Source of the DNA: Miltoncostaea sp050249835
GTDB lineage: Bacteria; Actinomycetota; Thermoleophilia; Miltoncostaeales; Miltoncostaeaceae
Direction: 5' to 3'
Assembly: GCA_050249835.1 (NCBI GenBank)
Contig: JBFWPT010000014.1
Span: 6,346-70,345 of the forward strand
Length of the DNA stretch: 64,000 nt
In this document: positions 49,096-57,696 of the stretch, piece after piece
How positions within the stretch are numbered: position 1 is the stretch's first letter
Layout: every line of letters starts with the position of its first letter
The notes under the pieces: generated by a model
What the model saw: the letters and a program-made list of their open reading frames with translations, nothing else
What the model was told of the DNA's origin: nothing
Database searches by the model: none
Position numbers and translations under genes: made by a program

Positions 49096-50367
49096 TTAAG
49101 AGACGGAGTGCACCACCGAGGCCACCGGGGCCGAGCGGCAGAGCCAGGAGGGCATGCCGAGGGACTCCGCGCCGCCGCCCTCGAGCCAGTCGAGGAGGCG
49201 GCCGGCGTCGGGGCCGGGGATGGCGGGGAAGGCGTTCCGGACGCCGGGCTCGTCCACCCAGGCGGACGCGCCGTAGACAGACAGCGCGCCCAGCTCGGCG
49301 GGGTCGCCGGCGGGGGCGGTGAGCCAGCCGACGAAGGCGGCCTCGCCGTCCGTGAAGGGGTTCGGGGGCAGCGAGGCGCCGGCCGACTCGGCGGCCATCA
49401 GGGCGCGGCGGTAGAGGCGGCGCATCCGCGGCTCCAGGGCGAGGCCGCCGGCTAGGCGGTCCAGGCCGTACGGCTGCCGGCGAAGCTCGGCGTGGCCGCG
49501 CTGGAGCAGGCGGGCGCCGTAGTCGTCGCAGATCGCCTTGAGGTGGGGGTGCTCGTCCAGGCGGATGCGGGGGTCGGCGCCCTGGTACTTGCTCAGCAGG
49601 TCCGGGCGGGCCGGGTCGTAGCCCGAGAAGTGGAAGAACACGAGGGGCCGGCCGTCCACGGTCCAGTCGGCGCCGCCGCCGGGCAGGTCGGCGGGGGCGC
49701 GGCGGAAGTCCCGGACCGGCAGGTTCCAGTAGGCGACGTTCACCTCGGGCAGCCGCATCACGTGGTGGCGGAAGTACGCCGGCACGAGGTCGATCCACTT
49801 CTGGTCGACGAACAGCCCCTGCGCGGGGGCGTCGACGCAGTGGCGGGCGAGCCGCCCGGCCCACCAGTCCAGGAACGGGCCGCCGCCCGGGCCGACGGCC
49901 ACGAAGCCCAGGTTGAACACGCCGCAGGCGAGGAACGCCGCCTCGTAGGGGTGCTTGCCGTCGTCCGGCAGCGGCACCGAGGTGTGCGGCGTCAGCACGA
50001 TGTCCTCGGCCCGCGCCATCCGCTCGATCTCGTCGAGGGGGCGGAACACCAGGATGTCCGGGTCGAGGTACACGACGGCCTCGCCGGTCGTGTCCAGCAG
50101 GTGGCGCATCAGGGTCGGCTTCACCGCCGTGGCGAGCTCCACGACCCCGTAGACCGTGGCCATCCGGTCGAACTCGTCCTGCGTGAATCCGGCGCCCGCC
50201 GGGGCCACGACGCGGATGCGGGGGTCGTCCGACTCGACGCGCTCGTCGCCCAGGTCGATCACCAGGATCGTGATGTCCCCCTCGGGGACGGCCTCCACCC
50301 AGGAGTCGGCGAGCGCCGAGGCCTGGGCGAGGTAGTTGCGCGCGACGATCGTGCAGGCGTGGATCAC
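49096..50367 (-). CDS. Glycosyltransferase (GT-A, family 8-like)
   Basis: A 423-residue protein: VIHACTIVARNYLAQASALA at the N-terminus, VKPTLMRHLLDTTGEAVVYL then DPDILVFRPLDEIERMA with the DxD metal site, and FNLGFVAVGPGGGPFLDWWA with FVDQKWIDLVPAYF. This pattern occurs in uncharacterised glycosyltransferases of surface polysaccharide clusters. It is the last gene of the sigma-28 glycan operon. GTG start overlaps the stop of the 655-residue transferase. Sugar and acceptor unknown. Confidence 0.85.
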   Translation of the reverse strand: MIHACTIVARNYLAQASALADSWVEAVPEGDITILVIDLGDERVESDDPRIRVVAPAGAGFTQDEFDRMATVYGVVELATAVKPTLMRHLLDTTGEAVVYLDPDILVFRPLDEIERMARAEDIVLTPHTSVPLPDDGKHPYEAAFLACGVFNLGFVAVGPGGGPFLDWWAGRLARHCVDAPAQGLFVDQKWIDLVPAYFRHHVMRLPEVNVAYWNLPVRDFRRAPADLPGGGADWTVDGRPLVFFHFSGYDPARPDLLSKYQGADPRIRLDEHPHLKAICDDYGARLLQRGHAELRRQPYGLDRLAGGLALEPRMRRLYRRALMAAESAGASLPPNPFTDGEAAFVGWLTAPAGDPAELGALSVYGASAWVDEPGVRNAFPAIPGPDAGRLLDWLEGGGAESLGMPSWLCRSAPVASVVHSVS

Positions 50368-52331
50368 GCGGTCACCCCCGCCGTGGACGCGGCGGCGCGG
50401 CCGCCGAGGACGACCGCCTCCGGGACCAGCACGGGGGCGATCGCCGCCCCCGCCCGCAGCGCCGGCAGGGACGCCAGGACGCAGACCTCGGCCCCGGTGC
50501 CGCCCTCGACGCGCGGCGCCACGGCCGCGACGCCGGGCCGCGCGAGCGCCGCGCGCAGCGGATCGAGCCACCCCGGCGTGAGCATGACGTCGGCCGTCAC
50601 CAGCAGCACCGCCTCGCCCTGGGCCACGGCGACGCCCTCCGGCCAGCAGGCCGCGGGGCCCGCGGGCGCCTCGCGGCGCACCACCCGCAGGTCGCCGCCG
50701 AGCCCGGCGAGCAGGTCCGCCGTCCCGTCGCGGGAGCCGTCGTCGATCACGACGGCGGTCACGTCGTCCACGTCGCCGCAGGTGGCGACGGCGGACGCGA
50801 TGAGCCTCTCCAGCCCGTCGCGCTGGTCGGCGGCGTGGATCACGACCGTAAGGCCCCGGTGGGGGTCGCGCGGGAACGCGTCGGCGCCCCGGGCGACGGC
50901 GACCTGCGGCGGGATCGCCATCCCCGACGCCTCGTGCAGGGACAGCAGGAACGCGTCCTCGCTCAGCGTCTCGGGGGTCGTGGAGATGTGGGCGGGCGCG
51001 GCCTCCGGGCAGGCGGCCCGGCCGGCCGCGCGGCTGTAGGCGTCCTCGAGCCCGCCGGTCCACGCGGAGGCGTCGGCCATCGCCTCCACGGCGGCGGCCG
51101 CCTGCGTCCCCAGCCGGCGCCGCTCCGCCGGGCCGCGCACCAGGCGCTCCAGCGCGGCCGCGTACGCCTCGGGGGTCGCGGCCCGGATGTGGGCCTCGCC
51201 CAGGGCGGGCTCGTCGATGTCGTAGGTCGCGGCCTGGGGGCGGGGCGGCTGGTGGCTCACCACGCACATCCCGGCGGCGGCGGCCTCCAGGGCCGCGGTC
51301 AGCGACGAGCACGGGTAGGCGTCCAGGAAGACGTCCCCGGCGGCGAGCACGGGAGCCGTGTCATCCAGGATGCCCAGCGCGCGCACGCGGCCGCCGGTCG
51401 CGGCGCGGGCGGCGGCCCAGGGGCCGTCGTCCGACGGGCCGGCGGCGATCAGCACCGCCTGCGGCAGCGCCTCCAGCACCGGCGTCACCAGGTCGAGCAG
51501 GCCGATGTCGTCGATGCGCTCCAGCTTGTAGGCCGACGCGACCACGAGCAGGGCGCAGTCGTCGTCGCGCAGCCCCAGGGCGGCGCGGGCGGCGGCGCGG
51601 TCGGCGGGCCGCGCGGGCGGCTCCACCGGCACGGGCAGCAGCGCGGTGCGGAGCGGCGAGACCCCGCGGCGGGCGACGGCCATCGCCGAGGCGGCGGGGC
51701 GGCCGCTGACCACCAGGTCGGCGACGTCGGCGCCCAGCCAGAAGCAGTGGTCCGCGTGGTTCACGTGCAGCACGGGCGGGCGCTCGCGCCGGTCGGCCAG
51801 CGCGAGGGCCGTCGCCGTCTCGAAGGGATGGACGTGCAGCACCACGGTGTCGTGGGCGTCGACCATCGCCGCCAGCGACCGCGCGCGGGCCACCGCATCG
51901 TGGCCCTCGACGTCCCGCACCGTGCCGCCTCGGGCGGCGACGGCATCGGCGATCGCGGCGGGCACCGGCCCGCGCTGGCGGGTGAGGGCGAGCGTCGGCA
52001 CGCGGGCCGCGTCGCGCTCGATCCAGCGGCGCGCCATGCGCGAGTGGCCGCCCACCCCGGACACCTCGGTCGCGACGTGCAGCACGCGCTCGGGGCCCGG
52101 CTCGCGCTCGCGCGGGGCGCGCGGGCACACCACGACGCCCACGGACCGCAGCGCCGCGTCGATGACCGGGCTCGCCACGGCGCCCGTCGGGCTGTGCCAG
52201 GCGTGGTCCCCGGCGATCTGCGCCCAGGCGGCGGCCATCGCGACGTCGCCGTCGGCGACGAGGCCCAGGATCTGCTCCTCCCACGCGGCCAGGGAGGCCC
52301 CGTGCGCGGCGACGCGCGCGCCCGCGCTCAT
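50364..52331 (-). CDS. Bifunctional glycosyltransferase (GT-B plus GT-A domains)
   Basis: A 655-residue fusion. An N-terminal helical part (1-65) leads to a GT4-like unit (about 70-440: VLHVATEVSGVGGHSRMARR, LLVVASAYKLERIDDIGLLD, FLDAYPCSSLTAALEAAAAG). The C-terminal GT2 unit (about 490-655) has LTVVIHAADQRDGLERLIAS, AVVIDDGSRDGTADLLAG and LLVTADVMLTPGWLDPLRAA. Two linkages could be made by one chain. It is coupled to genes on both sides by ATGA/GTGA overlaps. The GT2 DxD appears as TAD, so that site may be altered. Confidence 0.85.
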   Translation of the reverse strand: MSAGARVAAHGASLAAWEEQILGLVADGDVAMAAAWAQIAGDHAWHSPTGAVASPVIDAALRSVGVVVCPRAPREREPGPERVLHVATEVSGVGGHSRMARRWIERDAARVPTLALTRQRGPVPAAIADAVAARGGTVRDVEGHDAVARARSLAAMVDAHDTVVLHVHPFETATALALADRRERPPVLHVNHADHCFWLGADVADLVVSGRPAASAMAVARRGVSPLRTALLPVPVEPPARPADRAAARAALGLRDDDCALLVVASAYKLERIDDIGLLDLVTPVLEALPQAVLIAAGPSDDGPWAAARAATGGRVRALGILDDTAPVLAAGDVFLDAYPCSSLTAALEAAAAGMCVVSHQPPRPQAATYDIDEPALGEAHIRAATPEAYAAALERLVRGPAERRRLGTQAAAAVEAMADASAWTGGLEDAYSRAAGRAACPEAAPAHISTTPETLSEDAFLLSLHEASGMAIPPQVAVARGADAFPRDPHRGLTVVIHAADQRDGLERLIASAVATCGDVDDVTAVVIDDGSRDGTADLLAGLGGDLRVVRREAPAGPAACWPEGVAVAQGEAVLLVTADVMLTPGWLDPLRAALARPGVAAVAPRVEGGTGAEVCVLASLPALRAGAAIAPVLVPEAVVLGGRAAASTAGVTA

Positions 52332-53059
52332 GCGGCCGGCACCGCCCGCACGCCGATGTTCGCCAGCAGGTCCGCCGGCAGCTCGGGGCTGATCGCGGTC
52401 AGGGCGTCCATCAGTGCCGGCGGCCAGTCGAGCATCATCGAGTTCGGGACCGTCTTGAGGGTGAACCCGAAGCGCTCGGCGACGGTGAAGCCCGCGGCGG
52501 CGAGGTCCGCCTCCAGGGTGTCGAAGCCGTAGACGCGCAGGTGGCCGACCAGGCCGTCGCGCGCCGACAGGTCGTCGCGGCGGCCCTGCAGCCCCATCTC
52601 GACCGCCAGCCGGCGGTGCAGGGAGTCCTTGTTCGGCACCACCACCACGAGCGCGCCGCCGGGGGCGAGCCACCCGCGCACGCGCTCCATGAGCGACGAC
52701 GGCTCGTCCACGTGCTCCATGACGTGCAGCGCCAGCACGGCGTCGTACACCGGGCCGGGGGCGAAGTCCTCGAACATCCCCTCGTGCACGACCAGGCCGG
52801 GGTGCTCGGCGCGGGCGCGCTCCGCCAGCAGCGGCGAGCCCTCCACCACCTCGGCGGCCATGCCGCGGCCGAGCAGCTCGCCGGCCATCTCGCCCGTGCC
52901 GTAGCCCATGTCCAGCACGCGGCGGGCGGACCCGGCCGCGGCGGCGATGCGCGGGGCCGAGAGGCGCTGGGCGCGCTCCTCGATGTCGATGTCGTCGACC
53001 TCGTCGCTGAGGTAGTAGGTCCGGGCGTAGCGGTCGAGCGCCGCGGGGGTCAGGGTCAC
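52328..53059 (-). CDS. SAM-dependent methyltransferase (class I), glycan operon
   Basis: A 243-residue Rossmann methyltransferase: VLDMGYGTGEMAGELLGRGM (motif I), VYDAVLALHVMEHVDEPSSL (motif post-II) and WLAPGGALVVVVPNKDSLHR. The sequence from NKDSLHRRLAVEMGL to PNSMMLDWPPALMDAL is paralogous to the methyltransferase at 54428-55144, so the two probably methylate related sugar positions. Coupled on both sides by overlaps. Confidence 0.88.
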   Translation of the reverse strand: MTLTPAALDRYARTYYLSDEVDDIDIEERAQRLSAPRIAAAAGSARRVLDMGYGTGEMAGELLGRGMAAEVVEGSPLLAERARAEHPGLVVHEGMFEDFAPGPVYDAVLALHVMEHVDEPSSLMERVRGWLAPGGALVVVVPNKDSLHRRLAVEMGLQGRRDDLSARDGLVGHLRVYGFDTLEADLAAAGFTVAERFGFTLKTVPNSMMLDWPPALMDALTAISPELPADLLANIGVRAVPAA

Positions 53060-54438
53060 CGGGTCGCCTCCTCGGCGCGCAGGCCCTGCACGACCTGCTC
53101 GTTGAACGAATCCGCGCCGAAGGCGCTGGCGCCCCCGACGATCTCGGCGGGCAGGTCGGCGCCCACCAGCTCGGCGCGCGCCGCCTGGAACGCCCGCAGC
53201 GCCGCCCGGGAGGGGTCCGGGGCGCCCGGGCCGATCAGGTGGTGCACCAGCTCCACCGGCGCGCCCTCGCGCACCAGGCCGGTGCCGTGCAGCGACGTGC
53301 GGACCGCCGCCTCCACGCCCTCGGGGGTGGTGTCGTGGCGCAGCTCCAGCACCAGGAGGCGCCGGCCCGGCACGCCGGCCTCGCCCGCGCTGATGCGGAA
53401 CGCCGGGATCTCCGGGTCGGGCGCGTGCAGCAGGCTGGGCGCCGCGAGCAGGTCGGCCTCGTCCACCTCCGCCCAGGCGAGCGCCATCGGCACCCGGCCG
53501 GGCCGGTAGGAGACGCCCACGGCCCGGAACAGCTCGTCGGCCCCCACGCCGATGACCGGCCGGTGCGCCCGGCGCACGAGCCCGCCCTCGAAGTGCATCT
53601 CCACGGCCCCGCCGGCGGTGCGGACGGCCGACTCGAGCGGGCCGACCGGCGTGATCGTCACGCGCGGCGACACCTGGACGCGGGCGATGAGGGCCTCCAC
53701 GACGTCACCCATCCCGCCGGGCTCGACGGTGTGGAACGGGCGGCGGGGGCGGTAGCCGGTGGGCAGGCCCGCCGCGGCGCGCTCGACCGTGGCCGGGTGG
53801 AAGAGCGGCATCCAGACCTTGCGCCGCAGGGCCGCCGGCACGATCCGGGCGCCGCCCGGGTGGATCTTGGCGCACATCGGCGCGATGAAGCGGCGGTGGA
53901 AGGTGGACCCGTGGTTCGTGCGCGACGCCTCCTCGAGGGTGCACGCGAGCAGGTCGCGTCCGTCTCCCAGCACGCCGGCGTCCCCGCCGGCGCGGCGGGC
54001 GGCGCCGGCCTCGGCGACGGTGCGCGTGGCCTCGGCCTCGCCCATCACCTCGCGCAGCCCGTCGAGGTCGACCGTGAAGTAGATGTCGTCGCGGATGCGC
54101 CCGTCGAGCGCCATCGCCGGGCGGTCCACCTCGCTCAGCCGGCCGTTGACGAGGCCCTCCACCCACTCCGCCACGAGCCGCACGTACGGGGCGTGGGCGC
54201 TCGGGCCCGGCCGGTAGGCGGCGAGCGGCGGCGGCGGCGCGGCGTCCTCGCGGTCGAGCTCCAGCAGGCGGACGCCCACGCCGAGACGGCGGCCGCGGAC
54301 CTCCAGCGGGCGGAAGCCCCCGCCCACGCCGCGGCGCGGCAGCAGGAGCTCCACCGGGCGGTCGTTGCGCAGGGCCGCGTCGGCGGCGGCGAGCGCGGCG
54401 ACGGAGCCGCCCGCGACGAGGAGGGGCTCAGCGCGCAC
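53056..54438 (-). CDS. FAD-dependent oxidoreductase, UDP-galactopyranose mutase/amine oxidase-like
   Basis: A 460-residue flavoprotein-like sequence. A dinucleotide fold starts at once (LLVAGGSVAALAAADAALRN, with VAGGS replacing GxGxxG). VGGGFRPLEVRGRRLGVGVR follows, with a helical middle and the C-terminal VVQGLRAEEATR. The overall pattern is of the protoporphyrinogen oxidase/UGM superfamily seen in glycan clusters. The first glycine motif is degenerate, so FAD binding is not certain. It may oxidise or rearrange a nucleotide sugar. Confidence 0.68.
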   Translation of the reverse strand: MRAEPLLVAGGSVAALAAADAALRNDRPVELLLPRRGVGGGFRPLEVRGRRLGVGVRLLELDREDAAPPPPLAAYRPGPSAHAPYVRLVAEWVEGLVNGRLSEVDRPAMALDGRIRDDIYFTVDLDGLREVMGEAEATRTVAEAGAARRAGGDAGVLGDGRDLLACTLEEASRTNHGSTFHRRFIAPMCAKIHPGGARIVPAALRRKVWMPLFHPATVERAAAGLPTGYRPRRPFHTVEPGGMGDVVEALIARVQVSPRVTITPVGPLESAVRTAGGAVEMHFEGGLVRRAHRPVIGVGADELFRAVGVSYRPGRVPMALAWAEVDEADLLAAPSLLHAPDPEIPAFRISAGEAGVPGRRLLVLELRHDTTPEGVEAAVRTSLHGTGLVREGAPVELVHHLIGPGAPDPSRAALRAFQAARAELVGADLPAEIVGGASAFGADSFNEQVVQGLRAEEATR

Positions 54439-55144
54439 GGAGCACCAGGTAGGTCATCGCGCAGTGGTCCGGCAGGTGCCGGGCGGCGCGCTCCATCCCG
54501 TCGAGCACGTCGGCGGGGAGGGCCTCCATCAGCGCGTTGGGCAGCGGCTTCAGCATCACTCCCTCGCGGGCGACGGTGGCGAGGCCGGCGGCCCATGCCA
54601 TGTCCATCAGGGCCCGCGCGTCCCACATGCCGCGGGTGGCGTAGCGGCGGCCGTTGTCGGAGACGACGCCGGCGTCCTCGATGAGGCCCATCTCCACGGC
54701 CACGAGACGGTGGATCGACTGCGGGTTCTGCAGGGAGACGTGCACGAGGCCGCCCGGAGCCAGCAGCGCGGCGGCGCGGCGCAGCAGGTCCCCGGGGTCG
54801 GTCACCTCGTGCAGCAGGCTGCAGGCGAGCACGTGGTCGAACCCGTCACCGGCGAGCGCCTCCCAGCCGGGTCCGTCGAGGGCGGCGCGCTCGAACCGTG
54901 CGCCGGGCAGCGCCCGCGCGCGGGCGCGGTCGAGGTAGGCGTCCGAGTGGTCGAGGCCGGTCACGACGGCGCCGGCCTCCGCCAGAACCGCGGTCATGAG
55001 GCCGGTCGCGCAGCCGAGCTCCAGCACGCGCTCGCCCGGGGCGACGCGCGTGACCACGCGGGCGCCGGTGGCCCGCGTGTAGCGGCTGTCGAAGTCGGCG
55101 TCCGGGTCGTAGACGGCGGAGTAGTCGCGGGCCGCGGTCGTCAC
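54428..55144 (-). CDS. SAM-dependent methyltransferase (class I), glycan operon
   Basis: A 238-residue methyltransferase: RVLELGCATGLMTAVLAEAG (motif I), VTGLDHSDAYLDRARARAL, FDHVLACSLLHEVTDPGDLL and LLAPGGLVHVSLQNPQSIHR. It shares the C-terminal half (VAVEMGL, MLKPLPNALMEALP) with the 243-residue paralogue. GTG start overlapping the acetyltransferase stop, and an 11-base overlap with the FAD protein. Confidence 0.88.
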   Translation of the reverse strand: MTTAARDYSAVYDPDADFDSRYTRATGARVVTRVAPGERVLELGCATGLMTAVLAEAGAVVTGLDHSDAYLDRARARALPGARFERAALDGPGWEALAGDGFDHVLACSLLHEVTDPGDLLRRAAALLAPGGLVHVSLQNPQSIHRLVAVEMGLIEDAGVVSDNGRRYATRGMWDARALMDMAWAAGLATVAREGVMLKPLPNALMEALPADVLDGMERAARHLPDHCAMTYLVLRAR

Positions 55145-56076
55145 GGCGCCGTCCTCTCCAGGTCGAGGCGCAGGCTCTCCCGCGCGCCGACGCTGCGCTT
55201 GAACTGGATGAGCCCCTGGTCGGGGACCCCGCCGATGCTCGACGGCCCGAGGTCCAGGGTGCGCACGCCGTCGGCGATGCAGCGCTCCACCAGCAGGTGG
55301 GCGAGCACGTTCATCGGGGAGCGCGGCAGCGCGTGGGCCGCGTCGCCCCAGTAGACGACGAGATCGTGGCCGGGAAGGACCCGGTAGACGAGCGCCGCGG
55401 CGCACACGGCGCCGTCGTGCTCCAGCGCGTACATGCGGACCCGGCCCGGGAACGCGTCCCGGGCGCGCAGGGTGTAGTCGAGCGGCAGGGCGAGCGCGCG
55501 CCCCTTGGCCGCCCGGTTGGCCGCGAGGACGGCGTAGGCGCGGGCCCAGGCGACGTCGTCCGCGGCCGGCAGGAGGCGGAAGGGCTCCCGGAGGGCGTGG
55601 CGCACGGCCCGGCGGGCCGGCGAGCGCAGGGCGGCCAGGTAGTCGTCCGGCCCGGAGAAGGGCGCGAGGTCGATGTGGAGGCTCAGCTCGCAGCCGCGCA
55701 CCGTGAAGCCCAGCCCGAGCAGCGCGAACTGCACCGCGACCTCGGAGCCCGAGTAGTGGGCCGGGCGGGCGGTGACGCGGATCGTGCGGACGCCCTCGGC
55801 GGTGAGCTCCGCGACCGCGCCCTCCAGGGCGGCGCGCACGGTGGCGGCGGCCTCGGCGTCGCGGGCGAAGTCCGGGCCGCCGAACGGCGCCGAGTGGCCC
55901 GAGTGGAAGCGGTCGCCCTGGATCACGCCCACCAGGGAGCCCGCGAGCCGGTCGCCCTCGTGGTGGTCGATGCGGCGCAGGGTCTGGCCGGCGCGCAGGT
56001 TGAGCGCGTGGAAGCCCTCGGTGGAGAACAGGGCGAGGTGGTCGGAGGCCGGGGCGGCGGTGGCGAGCTCAGGCAC
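55141..56076 (-). CDS. GNAT-type acyltransferase (FemAB/BioF2-like)
   Basis: A 311-residue protein with two GNAT-like halves: an N-terminal LRRIDHHEGDRLAGSLVGVI, then LRSPARRAVRHALREPFRLL, and the C-terminal acyl-CoA-type region VCAAALVYRVLPGHDLVVYW followed by GVRTLDLGPSSIGGVPDQGL and FKRSVGA. That is the Acetyltransf_6 pattern. Next to FdtA and a DegT aminotransferase it is the natural candidate for the N-acylation step that normally uses FdtC; that assignment is inference. ATG start; the DegT stop overlaps it by eight bases. Confidence 0.78.
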   Translation of the reverse strand: MPELATAAPASDHLALFSTEGFHALNLRAGQTLRRIDHHEGDRLAGSLVGVIQGDRFHSGHSAPFGGPDFARDAEAAATVRAALEGAVAELTAEGVRTIRVTARPAHYSGSEVAVQFALLGLGFTVRGCELSLHIDLAPFSGPDDYLAALRSPARRAVRHALREPFRLLPAADDVAWARAYAVLAANRAAKGRALALPLDYTLRARDAFPGRVRMYALEHDGAVCAAALVYRVLPGHDLVVYWGDAAHALPRSPMNVLAHLLVERCIADGVRTLDLGPSSIGGVPDQGLIQFKRSVGARESLRLDLERTAP

Positions 56077-57196
56077 CGGCGTCCACCACGTCGCGGACGG
56101 AGGCGATCACGTGCTCGACGTCGCCCGGGGCGAGCTGGGGGCCCATCGGCAGCGACAGCGTCTCGCGCGCCAGGCGCTCGGCGATCGGCAGCGCGCCCTC
56201 CCCCAGCCCCATGTCGGCGTACGCGCCGGAGAGGTGGGGCGGCGTGGGGTAGTGCATCAGCGTGCCCACCCCGCGCTCGGCGAGAGCGGCGGCCAGGGCG
56301 TCGCGCCCGGGCGCGTGGACGGCGTAGACGTGCCAGGCGTGCGTCATCCCCTCCGGCGTCCACGGCAGCCGCAGGCCGGTGCCGGCGAGCCCGTCGGCAT
56401 AGCGGGCGGCGATGGCGGCGCGCCGTGCGTTCCAGGCGTCCAGGTGCTCCAGGCGGACGCGCAGCATCGCCGCCTGCAGCTCGTCGAGCCGCGAGTTGAG
56501 GCCCCGCTCGTCGTGGACGTACTTGCGGCGCGAGCCGTAGTTGCGCAGCGAGCGCAGCCGGTCGGCGAGGGCGTCGTCGTCGGTGGTGACCGCGCCCCCG
56601 TCCCCGACGGCGCCGAGGTTCTTGGTGGGGTAGAAGCTCCAGGCCCCCGCCGTGCCGAGAGCGCCCGCGCGGCGGCCGCCGACGGCGGCGCCGTGGGCCT
56701 GGGCCGCGTCCTCCAGCACGGGCAGCCCGTGGCGGGCCGCGAAGGCCGTCACCGCGTCCATGTCCGCGGGCAGGCCGTAGAGGTGCACCGGGAGCACCGC
56801 GCGCGTGCGCGCGGTGCGGGCGTCCTCCAGGCGGTCCGGGTCGATGTTCCCCGTGGCCGGGTCGGGCTCCACCGGCACCGGCGTCGCGCCGGCGCGGCTC
56901 ACCGCGAGCCAGGTGGCGATGTAGGTGTTGGAGGGGACGAGCACCTCGTCGCCCGGCCCGATCCCCATCGCGAGGAGGGCCAGGTGCAGCGCGTCCAGGC
57001 CGGAGCCCACGCCCACGCAGTGGCGGGTGCCCGCCCAGGCCGCGAACTCGGCCTCGAAGGCCTCCACCTCGGGCCCGAGCACGTACCAGCCGCTCGACAG
57101 CACGCGCAGCGCGGCGGCGTCGAGTTCGGCGGCCAGCTCCCGGTGCGCGGGCAGCAGGTCGAGGAAGGGCACCCGCGGGGGTGCGCCGGTGGTCAC
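56069..57196 (-). CDS. DegT/DnrJ/EryC1 sugar aminotransferase (FdtB-like)
   Basis: A 375-residue PLP-dependent aminotransferase: PFLDLLPAHRELAAELDAAA, GVGSGLDALHLALLAMGIGP, EDAAQAHGAAVGGRRAG, the lysine region AWSFYPTKNLGAVGDGGAVT with the PLP-binding Lys of PTKNLG, NYGSRRKYVHDERGLNSRLD and MHYPTPPHLSGAY. With FdtA it should make a dTDP-3-amino-3,6-dideoxyhexose from the 3-keto sugar. GTG start coupled to fdtA (GTGA). Confidence 0.92.
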   Translation of the reverse strand: MTTGAPPRVPFLDLLPAHRELAAELDAAALRVLSSGWYVLGPEVEAFEAEFAAWAGTRHCVGVGSGLDALHLALLAMGIGPGDEVLVPSNTYIATWLAVSRAGATPVPVEPDPATGNIDPDRLEDARTARTRAVLPVHLYGLPADMDAVTAFAARHGLPVLEDAAQAHGAAVGGRRAGALGTAGAWSFYPTKNLGAVGDGGAVTTDDDALADRLRSLRNYGSRRKYVHDERGLNSRLDELQAAMLRVRLEHLDAWNARRAAIAARYADGLAGTGLRLPWTPEGMTHAWHVYAVHAPGRDALAAALAERGVGTLMHYPTPPHLSGAYADMGLGEGALPIAERLARETLSLPMGPQLAPGDVEHVIASVRDVVDAGA

Positions 57197-57672
57197 GCCG
57201 CGGGGGTCCGGACGACCCGCAGGAACTCGTCGTAGTCCCGGTAGTAGTCGGCCTCGGAGAAGTGCTCGGAGGCCAGCACCAGCGCGACGGAGCCGGAGGA
57301 GAAGTTGGTGAGCTGCCCCCACACCATGGGCGGCAGGAACACGCCGGCGTAGGACCGGTTGAGCGACCACGTGCGCGTGCGCCGCCCGTCGTCGGCCGTG
57401 ACGTCGAAGGAGCCCGACGCCGCGATGACGAGCTGCTGCAGCTCGCGGTGCGCGTGGCCGCCGCGGTCCTCGCCGCCCGGGACGTCGTACAGGTAGAAGA
57501 CGCGGCGGCACTCGAACGGCACGTGCCGGCCCGACTCGATGAAGGTCAGGTTGCCGCGGGGATCGGTGATCCGCGGCAGTGGGATGAGGCGGGCAGGCCC
57601 GTGCGGGCCGTCGCCGACGACCGGGCCGTCCTGGACGGCCTCGCCGGCGCCGCCGAGCAGTCGCAGTCCCAT
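57193..57672 (-). CDS. fdtA: dTDP-4-keto-6-deoxyhexose 3,4-ketoisomerase (FdtA/QdtA family)
   Basis: A 159-residue cupin of the FdtA/QdtA type: RITDPRGNLTFIESGRHVPF, RRVFYLYDVPGGEDRGGHAH with the catalytic and metal-like His of GGHAH, LVIAASGSFDVTADDGRRTR, and the diagnostic FLPPMVWGQLTNFSSGSVAL with SEADYYRDYDEFLRV. It isomerises dTDP-4-keto-6-deoxyglucose to a 3-keto sugar, gluco or galacto configuration undetermined. First gene of an eight-gene operon; its ATG is seven bases from a sigma-28-type -10 element. RmlA/RmlB are elsewhere. Confidence 0.92.
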   Translation of the reverse strand: MGLRLLGGAGEAVQDGPVVGDGPHGPARLIPLPRITDPRGNLTFIESGRHVPFECRRVFYLYDVPGGEDRGGHAHRELQQLVIAASGSFDVTADDGRRTRTWSLNRSYAGVFLPPMVWGQLTNFSSGSVALVLASEHFSEADYYRDYDEFLRVVRTPAA

Positions 57673-57696
57673 GGCCCTCCCATCGGCAGGAGGGCC
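57673..57696 (-). terminator. Hairpin at the operon boundary, containing the fdtA -10 element in its loop
   Basis: An eight-base perfect stem (GGCCCTCC with GGAGGGCC) around CATCGGCA, seven bases beyond the stop of the preceding methyltransferase gene. It can end that transcript. The loop holds the sigma-28-type -10 element of fdtA. Confidence 0.5.
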
